Positions 31,681 to 38,001 of a stretch of DNA of 38,001 nt are shown here, piece after piece. Position numbers and translations under genes: made by a program. The DNA comes from Verrucomicrobiales bacterium (GTDB lineage: Bacteria > Verrucomicrobiota > Verrucomicrobiia > Verrucomicrobiales > DEV007). Numbering within the stretch: the stretch's first letter is position 1; each line of letters begins with the position of its first letter. The stretch covers positions 1-38,001 of the forward strand of contig JACETS010000002.1 in assembly GCA_013911195.1 (NCBI GenBank), given 5' to 3'. Below the pieces are notes generated by a model. It was not told the DNA's origin, did no database searches, and saw only the letters and a list, made by a program, of their open reading frames with translations.

Positions 31681-34600
31681 ATGTCATTTAAGACATTTCC
31701 AAAAAAACAAGGCCTCTACGATCCAGCTTTCGAAAAAGATAGCTGTGGTGTTGGATTTGTTGCTAACATGAAGGGGGTGCCTGATCATCAAATTGTCTTA
31801 GACGCCCTAGAAATGCTTGTAAGGATGGAGCATCGGGGAGGATGTGGATGTGAACCCAACACTGGGGATGGAGCCGGTATACTAGTAGGATTACCTGAAG
31901 GGTTTTTAAGAAAAGTAGCCAAGTCTGATTTAGATTTAGATTTACCTGAAAAAGGTCAATTTGGAGCAGGTCTTGTATTTCTTCCAAAAGATGAAAATGA
32001 AAGAAAGAAATGCATCACTGAGGTAGAAAAAATCATCAGTGAGCACGGACAGGTTTGTTTGGGTTGGAGAGATGTCCCTGTTTGTACCGAGGAAGCAAAC
32101 GTTGGCCCTGCCGCCAGAGCAGCTGAGCCGGACATTAAACAATTATTTATAGGTGCAGCTGATGGTATTGAGGGGGATGATTTTGAGAGGCAGTTGTATC
32201 TCATTAGAAAGCGATCAAGTCACCAACTTCGATTCGATTATGAGCTCAATGAAAGACTACTTTTTTACATTTGTAGTCTTTCATCAAAGGTGATGATTTA
32301 CAAAGGTATGCTAAATACTGCTCAAGTGTTGAAGTATTTCAAAGATCTTCAAAATCCTGACTTCGAAACGCACTTGGCGATGGTTCATTCGCGATTTTCA
32401 ACTAACACCTTCCCAAGTTGGGATCGTGCTCAGCCATTCAGGTTCATGAGTCATAATGGTGAGATTAATACTCTCAGAGGTAACATTAATGCGATGCGAT
32501 CAAGAGAAGGTACTTTAAAGACAGATCTCTTTGGAGAACATCTTTCAAAGTTATACCCAATCATGGAGGACGAATGCTCCGATTCAGGTAATTTTGATAA
32601 CGCTCTTGAATTTCTATTGATGTCGGGTCGCTCATTGCAGGAAGCTGTTCTTTTAATGGTTCCTGAGGCATGGCAGAAACATAAGCAAATGGATCAGGAT
32701 AAGCGTGATTTTTATGAATATAATTCGAATATCATGGAACCATGGGATGGGCCTGCCTCAATTGTCTTTACCGATGGTAAGTATATCGGTGCGGTTCTTG
32801 ATAGAAATGGTCTTAGACCTAGTCGCTATTATTTGACCAAAGACGATCGCGTCATTATGGGCAGTGAAGTTGGTGTTGTTGATGTTGATCCTAAAGACAT
32901 TGTTGCAAAAGGAAGATTACAACCAGGAAAAATGTTCTTGGTTGATTTTGAAAAAGGCAAGATGGTTCCGGATGATGAGATAAAATCAGAGTTCTCTACA
33001 CAAAGGCCATATGGCGAATGGCTAAGAAACCAAAAAATTTCTCTCGATGATTTAGAGGCTTCTTCAAACTTCCCGGGCCTTTCTGAAGATAATTTATTAC
33101 AAAGGATGCAAGCCTTTGGATTTACTGCGGAGACCATGCAGTTTATGTTGCTTCCAATTGTAAATGAAAAGCGTGACCCTCTTGGGTCAATGGGTAATGA
33201 TGCTGCTCTCGCTTGTTTGAGTGACAAGCCCAGAATGCCTTATGATTATTTTAGACAATTATTTGCTCAGGTTACAAACCCTGCAATCGATTCTATTCGA
33301 GAAGAAGTCATCATGTCTCTGGAATGCTTCATAGGACCCGAAAGGAACCTTTTGGAGACTACAGAAAAGCATGCGCAAAGACTCAGTCTTCAGCATCCTA
33401 TTCTCACTAATAAGCAATTACATTCCTTGAAAAATATGGATCATAAGGGATGGAAATCAAAAGTCATTGACATTACTTTTCCTCGCTCCGAAGGAATTAG
33501 TGGAGTTAAAAAAACGATCGATAGAATATGTTTAGAGGCCAAAGAAGCCATAAATAATGGCTATAGTCTGGCAATATTGAGTGATAGAAATATTTCCGGT
33601 GACCGTGTGCCTTTAAGTACTTTACTTGCCAGTGGTGCAGTTCATCAATATTTGGTTAAGAATGCTTTAAGGACACAGATTGGACTTGTTTTAGAAACAG
33701 GCGAAGCCAGAGAGGTTCATCACCATTGTCTTTTGGTGGGCTATGGGGCTGACGCTATAAATCCATATTTAGCATTCGAGGCTCTCTGGAAATCCAGAAG
33801 AGATGGTATCATGGATCCCGGTGAATTTAAGGATGATAGTTCATTGGAAGAGGCTTATTTGAAGGGCGTTGCCAAAGGTATGTTAAAGGTCATGGCCAAA
33901 ATGGGTATATCTACATTGCATTCATATAAGGGTGCACAAATCTTTGAGGCAGTTGGCCTCAAAGATGATGTGATAGATTTATGCTTCAGGGGCACTGCTA
34001 GTCGTGTACAAGGTCTTGACCTAAGTGAGTTAGCCGAGGAAATGCTAAGGAGACATGCTCTTGGTTATCCTCCGCGGGACGGAGTCAAGTTGCCAACTCT
34101 TCCTAATCCGGGAGAATTTCATTGGAGGGCTGATGGAGAGAAGCACATGTGGAACCCCGAATCCATATCAGCTCTGCAAGTTGCTGCAAGAAACAACAAT
34201 TTTGAATCATACAAACAATTTTCCAATCACATTAACAACAGTAATAAGGCACTCTGCGCTCTTCGGGGTTTAATGGAATTCAAACCTGAGGCTAATGGTG
34301 GATCAATTTCAATCGATGAAGTTGAACCTGCCTCGGAAATAGTTAAGCGCTTTTGTACTGGGGCAATGAGCTTTGGGTCGATTTCGGCTGAAGCTCACGA
34401 AGGCCTAGCGATTGCGATGAATAGATTGGGTGGTAAAAGCAACACTGGAGAAGGAGGTGAGGATCCCGAGAGGTTCAAGCCTTTGCCCAACGGAGATTCT
34501 AAAAGATCAGCAATTAAACAAATCGCTTCTGGGCGGTTTGGAGTAACTATTTGGTATCTAACCAATGCGGACGAACTGCAAATCAAAGTTTCACAAGGAG

Positions 34601-36243
34601 CCAAGCCGGGTGAAGGTGGAGAACTTCCTGGCAAAAAAGTCGATGATAACATTGCTCGCATTAGACACAGTACTCCTGGAGTTGGTTTAATTAGCCCTCC
34701 TCCTCACCACGATATCTATTCAATTGAGGATCTTGCACAACTCATCCATGACCTAAAGAATGCAAACCGTCATTCAAGAGTGAGTGTTAAACTGGTTTCT
34801 GAAGTAGGTGTTGGCACTGTTGCTTCTGGAGTAACAAAAGCCAAAGCTGATCACATTGTTATTGCTGGAGAGACTGGGGGAACCGGTGCTTCTCCATTGA
34901 CCAGCATCAAACACGCTGGATTGCCATGGGAGCTTGGCGTTGCTGAAACACACCAAACACTCGTCCTAAATGACCTCAGGAGTCGTGTTGTCATTCAGAC
35001 TGATGGTGGGCTTAAGACTGGAAGAGACGTCGTTATAGCTGCTCTTTTGGGTGCTGAAGAAATGGGCTTTGCAACTGCTCCTTTAATAACAATGGGCTGT
35101 ATAATGATGCGAAAGTGTCACCTTAATACCTGTCCTGTTGGAATAGCCACACAAAACAAAGAGTTGAGGAAGAAATTTAACGGTTCACCGGACTATGTAG
35201 TGAATTATCTTTTCATGGTTGCAGAAGAAGCCCGTACGATAATGGCGGATCTTGGATTTAGAAACATAAACGAAATGATCGGTCGTGTTGATGCCTTGGA
35301 AATGCAGAAAGCAATTGATCATTGGAAAGCAGACGGGATAGACCTATCATCAATCCTAACACCTGCCGAAAAACCACATCCTGATGTCGGAACCTATTGC
35401 ACAGAGTCTCAAGACCATGGGCTTGATGAGGTTCTTGATATGAAGTTATTAGAGTTAGCCAAGCAAACTCTTGAAAATGGTAGTCCGGTAAGCATCGAAT
35501 TGCCAATCATCAACACTGATAGAACAGTAGGTACAATACTAAGCAATGAAGTAGCTAAATCTCAAGGAGGTAATATACTTCCAGAAGATACTATCAAAAT
35601 TAAGTTCAAAGGCTCAGCAGGGCAAAGTCTCGGTGCTTTTCTAGCGCAGGGAATAAGTATTGATTTGGAGGGTGATGCCAATGATTACGTAGGAAAAGGT
35701 CTTTCAGGTGGAAAAATTGCAATTTATCCTCCTGACTCTTCGGATTTTGTTCCTGAACAAAATATAATCGCTGGAAATGTTTGCCTTTATGGAGCAACAG
35801 GGGGTAAAGCATTTTTTAGAGGGCACGCTGCAGAAAGGTTTTGCGTCCGAAACAGCGGGGCTCAAGCAGTTATCGAGGGCGTTGGAGATCACGGATGCGA
35901 ATACATGACTGGAGGACGTGCAGTTATCCTTGGACCGACAGGTCGAAATTTTGCCGCAGGAATGTCTGGTGGGGTGGCGTACATTTGGGATCCTAATAAT
36001 GAATTCCCGCCTAACTGCAATATGGAGATGGTCAATCTTGAAAAAGTTTCAGACCAAGAAGATATCGAAGAACTTAGATCTTTGATAACTGAGCATGAAG
36101 AGGTTACTGGCTCTTCAGTTGCAAATTATATTTTAAAAGATTGGGACAAATCACTAAGTTGTTTTGTCAAAGTGATGCCTACTGATTACAAAAGAGTTTT
36201 GGAAGAACGTAAACAAGCCGCAAACAAAGAACTAGTTGCATAG
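31681..36243 (+). CDS. gltB: Glutamate synthase, large (alpha) subunit
   Basis: GOGAT large subunit: transfers the amide of glutamine to 2-oxoglutarate, giving two glutamates. The 1520 residues contain a class-II glutaminase domain whose catalytic Cys is residue 22 (EKDSCGVGFVAN), exposed by removal of a short 21-residue propeptide; a central domain; the FMN-binding synthase domain (GAKPGEGGELPGKKV, SVKLVSEVGVGTVASGV, VIAGETGGTGASPLTSIKHA); the [3Fe-4S] cysteines at 1140, 1146 and 1151 (CIMMRKCHLNTCPVGIATQ); and the C-terminal GXGXG helix (about 1270-1490). Near residue 82 three exact GATTTA repeats (31926-31943) encode an Asp-Leu run, a small microsatellite. gltD follows 11 bp later. The preceding 248-bp spacer probably holds the promoter. 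Confidence 0.97.
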   Translation: MSFKTFPKKQGLYDPAFEKDSCGVGFVANMKGVPDHQIVLDALEMLVRMEHRGGCGCEPNTGDGAGILVGLPEGFLRKVAKSDLDLDLPEKGQFGAGLVFLPKDENERKKCITEVEKIISEHGQVCLGWRDVPVCTEEANVGPAARAAEPDIKQLFIGAADGIEGDDFERQLYLIRKRSSHQLRFDYELNERLLFYICSLSSKVMIYKGMLNTAQVLKYFKDLQNPDFETHLAMVHSRFSTNTFPSWDRAQPFRFMSHNGEINTLRGNINAMRSREGTLKTDLFGEHLSKLYPIMEDECSDSGNFDNALEFLLMSGRSLQEAVLLMVPEAWQKHKQMDQDKRDFYEYNSNIMEPWDGPASIVFTDGKYIGAVLDRNGLRPSRYYLTKDDRVIMGSEVGVVDVDPKDIVAKGRLQPGKMFLVDFEKGKMVPDDEIKSEFSTQRPYGEWLRNQKISLDDLEASSNFPGLSEDNLLQRMQAFGFTAETMQFMLLPIVNEKRDPLGSMGNDAALACLSDKPRMPYDYFRQLFAQVTNPAIDSIREEVIMSLECFIGPERNLLETTEKHAQRLSLQHPILTNKQLHSLKNMDHKGWKSKVIDITFPRSEGISGVKKTIDRICLEAKEAINNGYSLAILSDRNISGDRVPLSTLLASGAVHQYLVKNALRTQIGLVLETGEAREVHHHCLLVGYGADAINPYLAFEALWKSRRDGIMDPGEFKDDSSLEEAYLKGVAKGMLKVMAKMGISTLHSYKGAQIFEAVGLKDDVIDLCFRGTASRVQGLDLSELAEEMLRRHALGYPPRDGVKLPTLPNPGEFHWRADGEKHMWNPESISALQVAARNNNFESYKQFSNHINNSNKALCALRGLMEFKPEANGGSISIDEVEPASEIVKRFCTGAMSFGSISAEAHEGLAIAMNRLGGKSNTGEGGEDPERFKPLPNGDSKRSAIKQIASGRFGVTIWYLTNADELQIKVSQGAKPGEGGELPGKKVDDNIARIRHSTPGVGLISPPPHHDIYSIEDLAQLIHDLKNANRHSRVSVKLVSEVGVGTVASGVTKAKADHIVIAGETGGTGASPLTSIKHAGLPWELGVAETHQTLVLNDLRSRVVIQTDGGLKTGRDVVIAALLGAEEMGFATAPLITMGCIMMRKCHLNTCPVGIATQNKELRKKFNGSPDYVVNYLFMVAEEARTIMADLGFRNINEMIGRVDALEMQKAIDHWKADGIDLSSILTPAEKPHPDVGTYCTESQDHGLDEVLDMKLLELAKQTLENGSPVSIELPIINTDRTVGTILSNEVAKSQGGNILPEDTIKIKFKGSAGQSLGAFLAQGISIDLEGDANDYVGKGLSGGKIAIYPPDSSDFVPEQNIIAGNVCLYGATGGKAFFRGHAAERFCVRNSGAQAVIEGVGDHGCEYMTGGRAVILGPTGRNFAAGMSGGVAYIWDPNNEFPPNCNMEMVNLEKVSDQEDIEELRSLITEHEEVTGSSVANYILKDWDKSLSCFVKVMPTDYKRVLEERKQAANKELVA

Positions 36244-36254
36244 AGTTAAACAAT

Positions 36255-37838
36255 ATGGGAAAACCGACAGGATTTTTGGAACATGAGCGTGAGGCTGTGC
36301 CTTATCGAGATCCCCTCGATCGTTTGAATGATTATGGCGAGATTAATACTCGTCCTTCTGAAAAGCATCTTCAAACTCAAGGATCAAGATGTATGGATTG
36401 TGGTGTCCCATTCTGCCAGTCAGGAAATGGTTGCCCGATTGATAATTTAATACCCGAGTGGAATCATTTGGTTTATCAAAAGAGATGGAGAGAGGCAATC
36501 GATAGGCTTCATAAAACTAACAACTTCCCAGAATTTACCGGTCGAGTATGTCCAGCCCCATGTGAAGGATCATGTGTTTTGGGAATTACTAATCCACCTG
36601 TAACCATCAAAAATATTGAAAACACCATCATTAATAAAGCTTTTGAAGAGGGCTGGGTTTCATCAAATTCACCAAAAGAACGCACTGGAAAAAAAGTAGC
36701 AATCGTTGGCTCAGGTCCAGCTGGATTGGCTGCAGCCGATCAGCTGAATAAAGTTGGTCATGAAGTCACTGTTTACGAAAGGGCTGACAGGATTGGCGGT
36801 TTGTTGATGTATGGGATTCCAAATATGAAATTGGATAAGGATGTTGTTGAGCGTCGTGTTTCCTTAATGCGTGATTCAGGAATTAAATTTGTTACTTGTG
36901 CACACGTTGGCAAAAAAGATGATTTTGAAAACGGGCACATGACTCAAATTATGGAGGAGAATGGATCTAAGATTAAGTACATTGATCCCAACGATTTATT
37001 CAAAGAGCATGATGCTCTTTTGATGGCAACAGGTGCTACTAAGCCATTCGATCCTACGGGACGGAATCCTGGTCGGGAGTTGAAAGGTATTCAGTTCGCT
37101 ATGGATTTTTTAACTCGTAATACCAAGAGTCTTTTGGATTCTAATCTCGAAAACGGTGAATATACGTCAGCCAAAGATAAGAATGTTATTGTTATAGGTG
37201 GAGGTGATACAGGAGCTGATTGTATAGGAACTTCACTTAGGCACGGATGTAAGGAGGTTGTAAACTTTGAATTACTTGATAAGCCTCCCAAGGAAAGAGC
37301 GGCCAACAATCCTTGGCCCCAGTGGCCACGTATCTATCGTCTTGATTATTCTCATGCTGAAAATAAAGCAAAAAACGGTAATGATCCGCGAGCTTATCAT
37401 GTTTTAGCAAAGGAATTTATCGGAGATGAAAACGGTAATGTTAAAGCTGTTAAAACTGTCGAAGTTGATTGGTCTAGTCCTGTTGAGAATGGTCCTCCAT
37501 TTAGTGAAATAGAGGGATCTGAAAAAGAGTGGCCAGCGGACCTTGTTCTTCTTGCCACTGGATTTGTTGGACCTGAACTAGAAGTAGGCGACATGTTAGG
37601 TGTTGAAAAGCAAAATCCTCGTGGTAATTGGGAAACCTTCGCTGGTGAGCATGGAGAATTCACATCCAACATAGAAGGTGTCTTTACGGCGGGTGATTGT
37701 CGTCGAGGTCAATCTCTTGTTGTGTGGGCAATTAATGAAGGGCGAGGTGCTGCAAGGGCGATTGACATTTATTTGATGGGAAGCAGCTTGCTTCCTGCTC
37801 CTGGCGTCACCCAGGGTGGAGTGGTTGCAAATGTCTAA
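36255..37838 (+). CDS. gltD: Glutamate synthase, small (beta) subunit
   Basis: The GOGAT beta subunit takes electrons from NADPH via FAD and passes them through Fe-S clusters to GltB. The N terminus carries two cysteine-rich cluster motifs (CMDCGVPFCQSGNGCP and CPAPCEGSCVLGI). The FAD site is VAIVGSGPAGLAAADQL followed by RIGGLLMYGIPNMKLDK, and the NADPH site is VIVIGGGDTGADCIGTSLR. The C-terminal FAD motif is EGVFTAGDCRRGQSLVVWAI. At 527 residues it is longer than the Escherichia coli protein (472), with added segments around 210-250 (IMEENGSKIKYIDPNDLFKE) and 350-400, as in many non-enteric GltD proteins. It starts 11 bp after gltB and is surely co-transcribed. No Shine-Dalgarno sequence is seen. 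Confidence 0.97.
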   Translation: MGKPTGFLEHEREAVPYRDPLDRLNDYGEINTRPSEKHLQTQGSRCMDCGVPFCQSGNGCPIDNLIPEWNHLVYQKRWREAIDRLHKTNNFPEFTGRVCPAPCEGSCVLGITNPPVTIKNIENTIINKAFEEGWVSSNSPKERTGKKVAIVGSGPAGLAAADQLNKVGHEVTVYERADRIGGLLMYGIPNMKLDKDVVERRVSLMRDSGIKFVTCAHVGKKDDFENGHMTQIMEENGSKIKYIDPNDLFKEHDALLMATGATKPFDPTGRNPGRELKGIQFAMDFLTRNTKSLLDSNLENGEYTSAKDKNVIVIGGGDTGADCIGTSLRHGCKEVVNFELLDKPPKERAANNPWPQWPRIYRLDYSHAENKAKNGNDPRAYHVLAKEFIGDENGNVKAVKTVEVDWSSPVENGPPFSEIEGSEKEWPADLVLLATGFVGPELEVGDMLGVEKQNPRGNWETFAGEHGEFTSNIEGVFTAGDCRRGQSLVVWAINEGRGAARAIDIYLMGSSLLPAPGVTQGGVVANV

Positions 37839-37882
37839 GCGCGGATAATAGTTTATTAGAAATAATCATACGAAATAGTGTG

Positions 37883-38001
37883 ATGCCTTTGGAATCAAAC
37901 GAGCCCTGCCCTTTTCTTCCGAAGATTGTGAAAAAAGTTACAGCTTCTGACTCTCGAGCTTTAGGTGATTCAAAAGGTTTAGACTTTTATAAACTTTGTC
38001 T
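37883..38001 (+). CDS. Start of an unidentified gene, cut by the window edge
   Basis: From ATG 37883 the frame stays open for 39 codons to the last base of the window. The visible peptide starts MPLESNEPCPFLPKIVKKVT and shows no recognisable domain or signal peptide. It lies 44 bp after gltD on the same strand, so it may belong to the gltBD transcript. No Shine-Dalgarno sequence is evident, and too little is seen to name a product or be sure the ATG is the real start. Confidence 0.4.
   Translation, partial: MPLESNEPCPFLPKIVKKVTASDSRALGDSKGLDFYKLC

Noticed and set aside
31926..31943. Three exact GATTTA repeats inside gltB
   Set aside because: In frame and encoding an Asp-Leu run in a variable part of the protein; too short to treat as more than a small microsatellite.
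32829..33227. Minus-strand open frame of 132 codons inside gltB
   Set aside because: Antisense to the central domain of gltB; no start signal or similarity.

Overview
The window is 38 kb of gene-dense, AT-rich bacterial chromosome. A DUF1553 (PSD1-type) gene followed by a DUF1501 gene is a pairing typical of the PVC group, and the secreted PQQ-propeller and HEAT/TPR proteins fit the same group. With the marine-looking low GC, I infer an uncultured Verrucomicrobiota relative; this is inference, not a measured placement. No insertion sequence, prophage, integrase or CRISPR array was seen, and no gene-free stretch reaches 300 bp. Most genes are housekeeping or amino-acid biosynthesis.

Layout. 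1-2003: tail of a DUF1553 gene and a complete DUF1501 gene. 2030-4579: HAD phosphatase (-), a SenB-like glycosyltransferase (+) and a TPR protein (-) whose 3' end overlaps it. 4681-7184: recO (-), prfB with an intact programmed +1 frameshift, trmD, and a tRNA-Pro(GGG) gene facing trmD. 7334-12817: an arginine block, argC-argJ-argB-argD-argF, covering acetylglutamate to citrulline. 12801-15604 (-): APS kinase carrying a degenerate ATP-sulfurylase half, and a 451-residue protein of unknown function. 15703-19122 (-): polX-plsY-gpsA, an almost gapless set linking a repair polymerase to the first steps of phospholipid synthesis. 19280-22898: a PAS/ATPase/receiver protein that has lost its kinase histidine (+), and serA (-). 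23072-28819: ilvD with a histone-H1-like N-terminal tail (+), then a secreted PQQ-propeller protein and a large secreted HEAT/TPR protein (-). 28941-37838 (+): ompH, scpB, pheA, gltB and gltD. The window ends in the first codons of an unidentified gene.

Metabolically the window concentrates nitrogen and amino-acid assimilation: GltBD makes glutamate, ArgJ/B/C/D/F turn it into citrulline, and SerA, IlvD and PheA start or complete serine, branched-chain and phenylalanine routes. Sulfate activation (PAPS) and possibly selenium or sulfur sugar chemistry (SenB-like) are also present.

Most start codons lack a recognisable Shine-Dalgarno sequence, argF and pheA being the clear exceptions, yet prfB keeps a strong Shine-Dalgarno-like element at its frameshift site. 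The best candidates for new biology are the stand-alone SenB-like enzyme, the APS kinase with a decayed sulfurylase domain, the histidine-less kinase-like protein and the H1-tailed IlvD. I did not find a clearly new multi-gene system.
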